Source of the DNA: Limnohabitans sp.
Lineage (GTDB): Bacteria; Pseudomonadota; Gammaproteobacteria; Burkholderiales; Burkholderiaceae_C
Assembly: GCA_009693505.1 (NCBI GenBank)
Contig: SHXD01000014.1
Span: forward strand, 1 to 56,404
DNA length: 56,404 bases
Reading direction: 5' to 3'
This document shows, piece by piece, positions 17,299 to 25,879 of this stretch. How positions within the stretch are numbered: position 1 is the stretch's first letter; every line of letters starts with the position of its first letter. A program made the translations under genes and the position numbers. The notes under the pieces are model-generated. The model was not told the origin of the DNA. It worked only from the letters and a program-made list of their open reading frames with translations, and did no database searches.

Positions 17299-18462
17299 AT
17301 GCCCGCTTTATTGCCCCACATTGACCCCGATGGCTTGCTTGAATTTTCTGTGGTTTACACAGACCGAGCGCTTAACCACATGTCCAAGCGCTTTCAAGGT
17401 GTGATGCAAGACATCTCTGCCATTTTGAAAGACGTCTATGCGGCCCACTCAGTGGCTTTGGTGCCGGGCAGTGGAACTTTTGGCATGGAAGCTGTCGCTA
17501 GGCAATTTGCACACGGCCAAAAAGTCATGGTCATTCGCAATGGCTGGTTCAGTTACAGGTGGACCCAAATTTTTGACATGGGTGCTATTCCCAGCCAGTC
17601 GATTGTCTTCAAAGCGCATCAGCAGAGTGCCGATACCAAATCGGCATGGGCGCCTTGTGACATTGAAGAGCTTGAAGCGCAAATTGCAGCTGAAAAGCCT
17701 GCGGTCGTGTTTGCACCGCACGTCGAAACGTCAGCAGGCATGATGTTGCCGGATGCTTATTTGGCACGTGTGAGTGCAGCTGTTCACAAAGCGGGTGGCC
17801 TTTTTGTCTTGGACTGCATTGCATCGGGCACCATCTGGGTAGATATGAAGTCTACAGGAGTTGATATCTTAATCAGCGCCCCTCAAAAAGGTTGGAGCAG
17901 TTCGCCCTGTTGCGCCATGATCATGCTCAGCGAGCGAGCTCGACAAGCCATTGATGCCACTCAAAGTTCTAGCTTCGCATGCGACCTTAAAAAATGGTTG
18001 CACATCATGGAAGCTTATGAGTCTGGCACCCACATGTACCACGCCACCATGCCCACAGATGCGCTTGCCCAATTGCGCGATGTGATGAAGGAAACGCAGT
18101 CTTATGGCTTTGCCAAGGTCAAGCAAGAGCAGCAAGAACTGGGTCAGCAAGTTCGAAGCCTCTTAGAGTCTCGCGGCTTCAAAAGCGTTGCTGCACAAGG
18201 GTTTCAAGCACCCGGTGTGGTTGTGAGCTACACCCAAGATGCCGAAATTCAGAACAGCAAAAAATTCCTTTCTTTAGGCCTGCAAACTGCGGCAGGTGTG
18301 CCTTTGCAATGCGATGAGCCCAAAGACTTCATGACTTTCCGCATTGGCTTGTTTGGCCTTGAAAAGCTGCACAACCCCTCACGCAGCGTGCAGCAATTGG
18401 CACAGGCACTCGACGAAATGGGCTATTTGCCCATTGCAGCCAAAGAGCCGGCAATGGCCTAA
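17299..18462 (+). CDS. class V aminotransferase (alanine-glyoxylate/serine-pyruvate type)
   Basis: A 387-residue PLP enzyme of fold type I. The phosphate-binding block is GSGTFGMEA (57-65), D172 in FVLDCIASGT contacts the pyridine nitrogen, and K197 in ISAPQKGWSSSP is the Schiff-base lysine. Two ATGs compete: 17293 overlaps the previous stop (ATGA) but sits only 2 bp from GAGGAG, while 17299 has ideal spacing (8 bp), so I choose 17299. It probably transfers an amino group between a small amino acid and glyoxylate or pyruvate. It is coupled to the CMD-like gene. Confidence 0.9.
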   Translation: MPALLPHIDPDGLLEFSVVYTDRALNHMSKRFQGVMQDISAILKDVYAAHSVALVPGSGTFGMEAVARQFAHGQKVMVIRNGWFSYRWTQIFDMGAIPSQSIVFKAHQQSADTKSAWAPCDIEELEAQIAAEKPAVVFAPHVETSAGMMLPDAYLARVSAAVHKAGGLFVLDCIASGTIWVDMKSTGVDILISAPQKGWSSSPCCAMIMLSERARQAIDATQSSSFACDLKKWLHIMEAYESGTHMYHATMPTDALAQLRDVMKETQSYGFAKVKQEQQELGQQVRSLLESRGFKSVAAQGFQAPGVVVSYTQDAEIQNSKKFLSLGLQTAAGVPLQCDEPKDFMTFRIGLFGLEKLHNPSRSVQQLAQALDEMGYLPIAAKEPAMA

Positions 18463-18479
18463 ACCCATTGAGTCGATTG

Positions 18480-18494
18480 AGCCCGTTTAGGGCT
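18480..18494 (+). terminator. weak terminator-like stem-loop after the aminotransferase gene
   Basis: AGCCC (18480-18484) and GGGCT (18490-18494) form a 5-bp stem with a GTTTA loop, 18 bp after the stop codon. Only a poor T-rich stretch follows (TGATTGGTT), so termination is uncertain. Confidence 0.28.
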
Positions 18495-18553
18495 TGATTG
18501 GTTGGCCGCCAGCCATTAAAAACAAACGGGCGACGTCTTGGTTTGCAAAACCT

Positions 18554-18594
18554 AATTTGTCATTCTTGCCTAAAATGAACCGCAATGACAAATT
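18554..18594. promoter_or_regulatory. perfect 11-bp inverted repeat spanning the MFS start codon
   Basis: AATTTGTCATT (18554-18564) and its exact complement AATGACAAATT (18584-18594) are separated by 19 bp. The right arm contains the ATG at 18585 of the MFS gene. It could be an operator for a dimeric repressor or, in the mRNA, a hairpin that hides the start codon. No Shine-Dalgarno is visible between the arms. Confidence 0.6.
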
Positions 18595-19841
18595 CTTCGC
18601 ACCCACCAGATCTAAATTGGCGTGATTCGTTTCAGGTAAAAAGCTTTCGCTACCAGTGGCCAGCAGACCTGGCCACTTCATGGGCTTTTGAAATGGAAAC
18701 CATTCTTTTAGGCTGGTACATCTTGTCGGTCTCTGGTTCCGTTTTGATGCTGGTTGTGTATGGCTCATTGCAGTATTTAGGTTCTTTGCTTGCGCCTGTG
18801 TTTGGTGTGGTGTGTGATCGGATGGGCTACAGAAGAATGCTCTGGTCTACCAGGGCCATTTACGCCTTGTTGGCTTTTGTGATCATGCTGCTTTCTTATT
18901 TTGAAGCACTGACGCCCGAGAGGGTGCTCATTTTGGCCGCCATTGTGGGCACCATCAGGCCTTCTGATCAAATGATGCGCAATGCCTTGATTGCCAAAAC
19001 CTTGCCCGCGGCGCAGCTGATGGGCGCACTGGGTATTTCAAGAATGACGTCCGAGTCTGCCAGGATAGCCGGCGCATTGGCCGGTGCGGGTATCGTGGCA
19101 GTTTTGGGCATGACCTCGGCTTATGCCGTTGTCACCTTGTTGTATGTGCTGAGTTTTTGGCTGTCCCAAGGTGTTGACGATGTTCAGCCAACACCCAATG
19201 CCGCTGCTTTAGCCAGTCCGCTTCAAGATTTGAAATCTGCATTCACTTATGTGTGGCACAAGCCTATTCTGATGGGCGCCATGGCAGTGGCTTTTTTGGT
19301 GAACTTATTGGCATTCCCGTTTTCGCTGGGTTTGCTGCCCTATGCCGCTAAAAATATTTTCCTAACCAACCAAACTGGCTTGGGATTTTTGGGAGCCAGT
19401 TTTGCATTTGGAGGGCTCTTGGCGTCTTTGACTTTAAGCACTCACAAATTCAAACTGCGCGCATCACAAACCATGATCATTGCCTCAGTCGCTTGGTTTT
19501 CATTGGATCTCATTTTTGCATTCACAAGCAATTTGTACCTTGGCATGATCGTTCTGATGTTGGCAGGTTTTGTGCAAAGTCTCTGCATGACACCTTTGGC
19601 AGCAGTCATGCTGCGTGCCACTGAACCTGCGTTTCACGGAAGGGTGATGGGCATGCGCATGCTGGCCATTTGGGGCTTGCCCATTGGGCTATTGGCCAGC
19701 GGCCCATTGGTTGAAAGCATTGGGTATGTCTCGACGGCTTGGGTTTACTCCGCTTTGGGTTTGATCTTGACCTTGGCCATAGCGCTTTTCTGGCGACATG
19801 CCTTGTGGGACAAGAACTCCGTTGCCAACAATGTGCTTTGA
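18585..19841 (+). CDS. MFS transporter (EntS/MFS_3-like)
   Basis: A 418-residue inner-membrane protein with about twelve predicted helices. The loop 2-3 motif reads FGVVCDRMGYRRML (about 76-89), close to the MFS consensus GxxxDRxGRR. The general shape resembles the MFS_3 group, which contains efflux transporters for siderophores or drugs. The start is ATG 18585, which lies inside an inverted repeat and lacks a Shine-Dalgarno; the next in-frame ATG (18693) would cut into the first helix. The gene ends one base before the convergent alkB gene. Substrate unknown. Confidence 0.87.
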   Translation: MTNSSHPPDLNWRDSFQVKSFRYQWPADLATSWAFEMETILLGWYILSVSGSVLMLVVYGSLQYLGSLLAPVFGVVCDRMGYRRMLWSTRAIYALLAFVIMLLSYFEALTPERVLILAAIVGTIRPSDQMMRNALIAKTLPAAQLMGALGISRMTSESARIAGALAGAGIVAVLGMTSAYAVVTLLYVLSFWLSQGVDDVQPTPNAAALASPLQDLKSAFTYVWHKPILMGAMAVAFLVNLLAFPFSLGLLPYAAKNIFLTNQTGLGFLGASFAFGGLLASLTLSTHKFKLRASQTMIIASVAWFSLDLIFAFTSNLYLGMIVLMLAGFVQSLCMTPLAAVMLRATEPAFHGRVMGMRMLAIWGLPIGLLASGPLVESIGYVSTAWVYSALGLILTLAIALFWRHALWDKNSVANNVL

Positions 19842-19842
19842 A

Positions 19843-21024
19843 TTAATTTGGCGCAACAAGTCCAAATTTTTCAATCAGCCGATTCTTGGCACTTGGCAGG
19901 AAGTTAATTCTTGAGGTATCGCCCTGCAGTGTTTTGATCAAAAGCGGGTCCATGACACGAAACCAAAGGGGCGGCAAGTAGGCTAAAAAAAACATGCCAA
20001 AATAACCAGAAGGCAACCTGGGAAGCTCTGGAAAATCACGCAGCGATTGGTAGCTGCGGCCTGGGTGAGCGTGGTGATCCGAATGACGCTGCAGCTGAAA
20101 CAACACCAGGTTAGAAACCAAGTGGTTGCTGTTCCATGAATGGTGAGGCAGACAATTTTCATAATTGCCATGCGCTGTTTTCAGCCTTTGAATGCCGTAG
20201 TGTTCAACGTAATTGGCAGATGTCAGTTGAAATGCACCCCATATTGCAACTGGAATGAGCACGATTACCATGTCGAAGCCGTAAAGGCTGATTAGGCTGC
20301 CGTAAACCAATGCCGTTAAGCAAAGCGCTTGAAGAATTTCATTTTCAAAATGCCAGACAGATTTGTTCTGCCTCAGAAGTCGATCGGCTTCGAGTCGCCA
20401 TGCGCGAAGGGCTGCGCCAGGCATTTCTCTGCAAGCAAATTGATAGATGTTTTCTCCCATTTTGGAAGATGCAGGATCTTCGGGTGTACTCACATGCCGA
20501 TGATGACCCCTGTTGTGCTCAATAGAAAAGTGACCGTAGGCACCCAGTGCCGTATTAAACAGCGCAATTTTTCGAGGCAATGTTTGCAGTTTGTGGCCTA
20601 GTTCGTGGCTGACGTTCAAGCCAAAACCTAAGACCGATCCGGTGGAAATAACGGTGGCAAGCCATTCCAATGCAGTCAAGTTATAAGTGCAAAGGAAGAT
20701 GCAATTGAAAATGACGGCAACCCATAAAACGGGAATGGTTGCGTAAGTAATCCATCGGTAATAGGCATCTGCTTCTAAAGTTTCAATCGATGATTCGGGT
20801 GGATTGCTGGTGTCCTCACCAATCAGGAAATCTAACAAGGGCACAAAGAAATAAAAGAAAACCAAGGGGAAAAATAAAATCCAACTGCTGACATCAAAGC
20901 CAGAAACCGCAACCGTTCCCACTAGCGAAACAGCAGGTCCTGCGACAGAAAATAGCCACGCAAATCGCTTCTTATCAATGTAAGAAGGCGTTGGATTTTG
21001 GCGGTTTTCAATGGCTGTCGTCAC
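19843..21024 (-). CDS. alkB: alkane 1-monooxygenase (AlkB-type)
   Basis: A 393-residue integral-membrane di-iron hydroxylase that adds a terminal hydroxyl to medium or long alkyl chains. All histidine boxes are visible: HELGH (140-144), HNRGHHRHV (170-178) and LQRHSDHHAHP (311-321), plus the NYVEHYG block (271-277) typical of AlkB. Several hydrophobic helices precede and separate the boxes. The start is a GTG at 21024 without a clear Shine-Dalgarno. AlkB needs rubredoxin and its reductase; neither is encoded in the window or fused here. It is divergent from the alkylsulfatase/alcohol dehydrogenase pair, fitting a shared role in fatty-chain oxidation. Confidence 0.93.
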   Translation of the reverse strand: MTTAIENRQNPTPSYIDKKRFAWLFSVAGPAVSLVGTVAVSGFDVSSWILFFPLVFFYFFVPLLDFLIGEDTSNPPESSIETLEADAYYRWITYATIPVLWVAVIFNCIFLCTYNLTALEWLATVISTGSVLGFGLNVSHELGHKLQTLPRKIALFNTALGAYGHFSIEHNRGHHRHVSTPEDPASSKMGENIYQFACREMPGAALRAWRLEADRLLRQNKSVWHFENEILQALCLTALVYGSLISLYGFDMVIVLIPVAIWGAFQLTSANYVEHYGIQRLKTAHGNYENCLPHHSWNSNHLVSNLVLFQLQRHSDHHAHPGRSYQSLRDFPELPRLPSGYFGMFFLAYLPPLWFRVMDPLLIKTLQGDTSRINFLPSAKNRLIEKFGLVAPN

Positions 21025-21110
21025 AATAGAATAGAGGCTGTAGTTTGATGTGTTAAGTATGCCGCATGATCTCTGAATGAACAGGGTATTACCCCTAGTT
21101 CAAACGGCAG

Positions 21111-21131
21111 GCGTGGTTTATAACAACACGC
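21111..21131 (+). promoter_or_regulatory. inverted repeat next to the alkylsulfatase Shine-Dalgarno
   Basis: GCGTG (21111-21115) and CACGC (21127-21131) flank an 11-bp AT-rich spacer and end one base before AAGGAG (21133-21138). It could be an operator or a leader hairpin of the sulfatase mRNA. Confidence 0.3.
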
Positions 21132-21145
21132 TAAGGAGTTTATCA

Positions 21146-23098
21146 ATGGGTGGCAGTTTTTACGAGCTTATTCGAAGCGGTCGCATCTTTGCGGTATTGG
21201 TTGGTATATGTGCATTGATGGCATGTCAGAAGTCAGATTCAACTTCAAGTCCGTCCCAAATGCCAGTGCAGTCAGGCAGTGCCGATTGGCTTGAAAAAAG
21301 CGATGCCAGAAAAGGCTTTGTGGCAGCACCCACGGGGCAGATCAAAGATGCACAGGGCAAGGTCATTTGGGACTTTGATGCCTTTGCCTTTATCCAAGGC
21401 GATGCGCCCGCAACGGTCAATCCAAGTTTGTGGCGCCAAGCCACTTTGAACAACCAAATTGGCTTGTTCAAAGTGACCGAGGGCATCTGGCAGTTGAGGG
21501 GCTTTGACCTGGCCAACATGACCTTGATTCAAGGCAAGACGGGCTGGATTGTGGTCGATGCCCTGACCGCACAAGAAACCTCGGCGGCGGCACTGGCTTT
21601 TGCGCGCCTGCATTTGGGCCCGCAAAAAGTGTCTGGCCTTATCTTTACGCACAGCCACGCCGATCATTTTGGTGGTGCATTGGGGGTGGTCAGTGCAGAG
21701 GAAGCCAAGGCCCGAAAACTGCCCATCGTTGCACCTTCTGGCTTTATGGAAGAGGCCACCAGTGAAAATATTCTCATGGGCCCTGCCATGGGTCGACGTG
21801 CCATGTACATGTATGGCAGCAACTTGCCCAAAAGTTCAACAGGGCTTGTCGACAATGGCTTGGGCAAAGCGGTGGCGTTTGGAAAACTTGGTATTTTGCA
21901 ACCCAACATCACAGTTGAATCAGAAAAAAAAGAACTGCTAATTGATGGTGTTCGTTTTGTTTTCCACAACGTACCTGGCAGCGAGGCGCCATCGGAGTTC
22001 ATTTTCTATTTGCCTGACTTCAAGGCGTTTTGCGGCGCCGAAATCATGGGCCATACTTTGCACAACCTCTACACCTTGCGCGGTGCCAAGGTGCGAGATG
22101 CCACCAAGTGGGCTTCTTATTTGAATGACTCCTTGCGTCATGTCGAAAATTCTGAAGTGGTGTTCAATCAGCATCATTGGCCAGTCTGGGGCGCTGCCAA
22201 TATCCAGGACTTTATTGTCAAACAAAGAGACACCTATCAGTTCATTCACGATCAAACGGTGCGGCAAATGAATGCCGGTTTGAACGCTGCTGAAATTGCA
22301 GAAAATCTTCGGCTGCCCCCTTCACTTGATGAGCATTTGAGTGTGCGCGGTTATTACGGCACAGTTCGGCACAACGTGAAGGCGGTCTACCAAAACTACA
22401 TGGGCTGGTTTGATGCCCACCCTTCCAACCTTGACCCTTTGCCCGCATTGCAAGCTTCTGAAAAATACGTGAAGCTCATGGGCGGTGTTGACAAAGTGGT
22501 GGTAGCGGCCCAAGAGGCCATGGCAAAAGCAGAGTACCGCTGGGCGGCCGAACTGCTAAAGCATGCAGTCTATGTCGCACCTAAGCATGCGCAAGCCAAG
22601 GAAATGTTGGCGCAGTCTTTTGAAAAACTAGGCTTCGCGGCCGAGTCATCTGCTTGGCGCAACTTTTACCTAACCGGTGCACTTGAGTTGCGTCAAGGTA
22701 CGCCCGAAAAAGGAATGCCACGCGAGGCCATGATCGACGTGCTGAGCCAAACCCCCATTGAACGGTTTTTGGAAGCCATGGCCGCATCGCTCAATGCGCC
22801 AATGGCCGAGGGCAAGAAATTAAAAATCAACTTGGTGTTTACTGACACCCAACAAAGTTTTGTCTTGTCTCTTGAGAATTCTGTGTTACACCATGTGCAG
22901 GCGCGACCGGATCAAAATGCAAATGCAACACTCACCCTGACGAAGCCATTTTTCATCAAGATGGTGCTGGGCCAAGCAGGTGCCAAAGACTTGCTCTTGT
23001 CCGATCAAACAAAGATCGAAGGCAGCACAATTGATTTGGCGTTGTTTTTCAACATGATTGACAAAGCGCCCGGTAATTTTTCCATTGTCACAAGGTAA
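21146..23098 (+). CDS. sdsA: SdsA1-type alkylsulfatase (metallo-beta-lactamase fold + SCP2-like domain)
   Basis: A 650-residue class III sulfatase that hydrolyses alkyl sulfates such as dodecyl sulfate to alcohol and sulfate. The metal site is THSHADH (168-174), and E280, E299 and H344 are candidate further zinc ligands; HTLHNLYTLRGA follows as in SdsA1. A helical dimerisation region and a C-terminal SCP2-like domain (about 525-650) complete the family layout. I start at ATG 21146 because AAGGAG stands 7 bp upstream; this gives a signal peptide with lipobox LMAC (C27), so a lipoprotein is predicted. Starting at 21077 would add 23 residues. Followed 5 bp later by a GMC dehydrogenase. Confidence 0.92.
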   Translation: MGGSFYELIRSGRIFAVLVGICALMACQKSDSTSSPSQMPVQSGSADWLEKSDARKGFVAAPTGQIKDAQGKVIWDFDAFAFIQGDAPATVNPSLWRQATLNNQIGLFKVTEGIWQLRGFDLANMTLIQGKTGWIVVDALTAQETSAAALAFARLHLGPQKVSGLIFTHSHADHFGGALGVVSAEEAKARKLPIVAPSGFMEEATSENILMGPAMGRRAMYMYGSNLPKSSTGLVDNGLGKAVAFGKLGILQPNITVESEKKELLIDGVRFVFHNVPGSEAPSEFIFYLPDFKAFCGAEIMGHTLHNLYTLRGAKVRDATKWASYLNDSLRHVENSEVVFNQHHWPVWGAANIQDFIVKQRDTYQFIHDQTVRQMNAGLNAAEIAENLRLPPSLDEHLSVRGYYGTVRHNVKAVYQNYMGWFDAHPSNLDPLPALQASEKYVKLMGGVDKVVVAAQEAMAKAEYRWAAELLKHAVYVAPKHAQAKEMLAQSFEKLGFAAESSAWRNFYLTGALELRQGTPEKGMPREAMIDVLSQTPIERFLEAMAASLNAPMAEGKKLKINLVFTDTQQSFVLSLENSVLHHVQARPDQNANATLTLTKPFFIKMVLGQAGAKDLLLSDQTKIEGSTIDLALFFNMIDKAPGNFSIVTR

Positions 23099-23103
23099 TT
23101 CCA

Positions 23104-24705
23104 ATGACGCATTCTGAATTTGATTATGTGGTGGTAGGCGGTGGATCTGCAGGCTGCTGCGTGGCAGGGCGTTTGAGTGAAGATCAACATACTTCTGTGT
23201 GTTTGCTTGAAGCTGGCGGCCCCGACAACTCGGTGTTTGTTCGTGCGCCCTTGGGATTTGCAGCCACCGCTTCTTTGAAACTCAACAGCTGGGGCTACGA
23301 CACCGTGCCACAGGCCGGCTTTAACGGTCGCAAAGGATTTCAGCCCCGCGGTAAAGTGATGGGCGGCAGCTCATCCATCAATGCCATGGTTTACACGCGC
23401 GGCAATGCCCGCGATTACGACAGTTGGGCCGCATTGGGCAACCCAGGTTGGTCCTTTCAAGATGTTTTGCCATACTTTAAAAAGTCAGAAAACAACGAGT
23501 GCTTTGGCGCAACAGATTACCGGGGTGTGGGCGGTCCTTTGAACGTGAGTTTTCTGCGCAGCCCCAGCCCCTTGAACCAATTGTTCATTCAGGCTTGCAA
23601 CGAGCAGGGCATTCCCAGCAACCCCGATTACAACGGCGCTCAGCAATTTGGGGTGTCGCCCGGTCAGGTCACGCAAAAGGGCGGCGAGCGTTGGAACGCG
23701 GCCAGAGCTTACCTAGACCCCCACCGCCATCAAAGCAATTTGAATGTCATCTCGCATGCGCATGCCACGCAAATTATGTTTGAAGGCAAGCGTGCTGTAG
23801 GCATCAAGTACAGGGTGAACGGGGTGCACCATGAGGTGCGTGCGCGCAAAGAAGTGATTGTGTCGGGTGGCGCTTTTGGCTCCCCGCAGTTGCTCATGTT
23901 GTCTGGGGTGGGCCCCGCTTTGCATTTGCAAGACTTGGGCATTCCCTTGTTGCATGAATTGCCGGGTGTGGGACAAAACTTGCAAGACCACATCACCACG
24001 GTGCTGATTTACAAGACCCAAAAAATAAACGACGCCATGGGCTTTTCATTCAAGGGCACATGGAACATGCTCAAGGCCATGCTGGAGTGGCGAAGCAAGC
24101 GAACGGGTTGGATCACGTCCAACGTGTCTGAAACACAGGGCTTTGTATCTACCGAGGGCAACAACGAGTATCCCAACATTCAGTTGGCCCTGTGTACCGG
24201 CATTGTGGACGATCACGCTCGCAAAATGCATGCGGGCCATGGCTACACTTTGCACGTGACCTTGATGCGCCCTCAAAGCCGGGGTAGCCTGACCCTCGCT
24301 AGCCACAACCCCACTGATGCTCCCCTTATTGACCCCGCATTTTTCAAAGAGTCAGCCGACATGCAGACCTTGGTGGCGGCTACCCAATTGGGTTTGCGTG
24401 TCATGCTGTCGCCCGCACTGTCATCTCATCGAGGCGACATGATTCATGCGGTAGACGCCAACAATTCGGCGGAAATTGAAAGCTTTTTGCGTGACCACTC
24501 CGACACCGAATACCACCCTGTGGGTACTTGCAAAATGGGCCCTGCGCAAGATCTGATGGCCGTGGTCGATGCCGAATTGCGTGTTCATGGTCTGCAAAAT
24601 TTACGCGTCATCGACGCGTCCATCATGCCGCACTTGGTAACGGGCAATACCAATGCACCTACCATCATGATTGCCGAAAAAGGGGTTGATTTAATCAGGG
24701 GCTAG
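23104..24705 (+). CDS. GMC-family FAD-dependent alcohol dehydrogenase (AlkJ/choline dehydrogenase type)
   Basis: A 533-residue flavoenzyme. The N-terminal FAD-binding fold has VVVGGGSAGCCVAGRL, the second GMC signature is GGAFGSPQLLMLSGVGP, and the catalytic histidine is H471 in HPVGTCKMG with the partner asparagine in GNTNAPTIM near 515. AlkJ-type members oxidise medium-chain alcohols to aldehydes at the membrane, passing electrons to quinone. The gene starts 5 bp after the alkylsulfatase stop with AAGG 8 bp upstream, so it probably oxidises the alcohol released by that enzyme. It overlaps the convergent MFS gene by 11 bp at its end. Confidence 0.92.
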   Translation: MTHSEFDYVVVGGGSAGCCVAGRLSEDQHTSVCLLEAGGPDNSVFVRAPLGFAATASLKLNSWGYDTVPQAGFNGRKGFQPRGKVMGGSSSINAMVYTRGNARDYDSWAALGNPGWSFQDVLPYFKKSENNECFGATDYRGVGGPLNVSFLRSPSPLNQLFIQACNEQGIPSNPDYNGAQQFGVSPGQVTQKGGERWNAARAYLDPHRHQSNLNVISHAHATQIMFEGKRAVGIKYRVNGVHHEVRARKEVIVSGGAFGSPQLLMLSGVGPALHLQDLGIPLLHELPGVGQNLQDHITTVLIYKTQKINDAMGFSFKGTWNMLKAMLEWRSKRTGWITSNVSETQGFVSTEGNNEYPNIQLALCTGIVDDHARKMHAGHGYTLHVTLMRPQSRGSLTLASHNPTDAPLIDPAFFKESADMQTLVAATQLGLRVMLSPALSSHRGDMIHAVDANNSAEIESFLRDHSDTEYHPVGTCKMGPAQDLMAVVDAELRVHGLQNLRVIDASIMPHLVTGNTNAPTIMIAEKGVDLIRG

Positions 24706-25873
24706 GCTTCAAGCGCAACAAAACAAAACTGCAAAAACTTGATATGACAGCCAGCGCCCAAAACCCAGCACCGTAGGTGCCAAACATTGTGGACAAGGCG
24801 CCAAAGATGGGTGGGCCGAGCACCACGCCCAAAAAAGTAAATGTCAATGTGCCGCCCGTGGCGACACTGGCCTTGCCCTCGGGTGCTTGTCTGGCTACTT
24901 CTGCCAAATAGACGCCGTTCCAACCAATGGCGGATGCGCCAAAAAGCAGCAGCAGGGTCCAGACACCATAGACGGGAAGGGTGGGCAACAAAAGAGGGGT
25001 TGCAGCCGCGCAAAGGGTCATGCTGATGGCCAAACCAGCCAGCATTTTTTGCGAACTTAGATAATGATCGGCCACATAGCCCCAGGCAATTCGCCCAACG
25101 ATGCCACCCACTTGTGTGATGGAAAGCAGCAATCCAGCGGCCACCAGTCCATAAGATAAATCATCGTGCAAGTAAGTCACCAAGTAAGTGGTGAGGGAGA
25201 CTTGAACCATGGAGAACATGAATGAACAACCCGCCATGGTGGCCAGTGTGCGGTGCGACAACACCATGCGAATAGGTGCCAACAAGGTCTTGAAGTTTAA
25301 CTTCAAACCAACTTGCCTTTGCTGGTCCATTTCATGGCGAAGTGGTTGCGACAAGATGGCACTGATCAAGCACACCAACGCAACGCTCATTAAACTCAAT
25401 TGCCAGCCGATTCCCAGCATGAGGCTGGGAACAATGGCGCCCGCTAACATGGAGCCTACTGGCACGCCTGTTTGTTTGATTGAAAACACCAGAGACATTT
25501 GATGTGCCGGTGTTGTTCGTGTCAATATTTGCGAACTGGCCGGTGTGATCGGGCCATATCCCAAGCCAATGAGCAAGGCACCCAAGCCAGTAGCGGGTAA
25601 CCAAGGCACGGCGCAAAGGCAGAGTCCGATTGCACACAGTATCAGTCCAAACTGACTCACTCGAATGGGACCAAAACGTGTCACGCTGGTACCTGAGGTG
25701 AGGCTGGAAAACATGGCACCAAGGTAGGTGAGCGCGACATAGACACCCACCAAGGCGGGCGATACCGCTAAATCTTTGGCTGCAACGGGTGCCATGACCG
25801 GAAGTGTTAACAAGGCCATGGAGACCATGGCCTGGATGAACAAGGTCGCAAGCAGGGGCAGCCAATTATTCAT
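24695..25873 (-). CDS. MFS transporter
   Basis: A 392-residue inner-membrane protein with about twelve predicted helices and a cytoplasmic linker near 185-200. SIKQTGVPVGSMLAGA near 130-145 is typical of CynX/YbfB-like MFS members. It lies 6 bp downstream of the amidohydrolase gene on the same strand, so the transporter probably moves that enzyme's substrate or product. It converges on and overlaps the GMC dehydrogenase gene by 11 bp. Substrate unknown. Confidence 0.88.
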   Translation of the reverse strand: MNNWLPLLATLFIQAMVSMALLTLPVMAPVAAKDLAVSPALVGVYVALTYLGAMFSSLTSGTSVTRFGPIRVSQFGLILCAIGLCLCAVPWLPATGLGALLIGLGYGPITPASSQILTRTTPAHQMSLVFSIKQTGVPVGSMLAGAIVPSLMLGIGWQLSLMSVALVCLISAILSQPLRHEMDQQRQVGLKLNFKTLLAPIRMVLSHRTLATMAGCSFMFSMVQVSLTTYLVTYLHDDLSYGLVAAGLLLSITQVGGIVGRIAWGYVADHYLSSQKMLAGLAISMTLCAAATPLLLPTLPVYGVWTLLLLFGASAIGWNGVYLAEVARQAPEGKASVATGGTLTFTFLGVVLGPPIFGALSTMFGTYGAGFWALAVISSFCSFVLLRLKPSP

Positions 25874-25879
25874 TCAGCA

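Noticed and set aside
18487..18768. 93-residue minus-strand frame overlapping the MFS start
   Set aside because: Most of it is antisense to the MFS coding region, and the remaining 30 residues match nothing I recognise.
24695..24705. Convergent gene ends overlapping by exactly 11 bp here and also at 3227-3237
   Set aside because: Equal lengths appear coincidental; convergent overlaps of this size are common in compact genomes.
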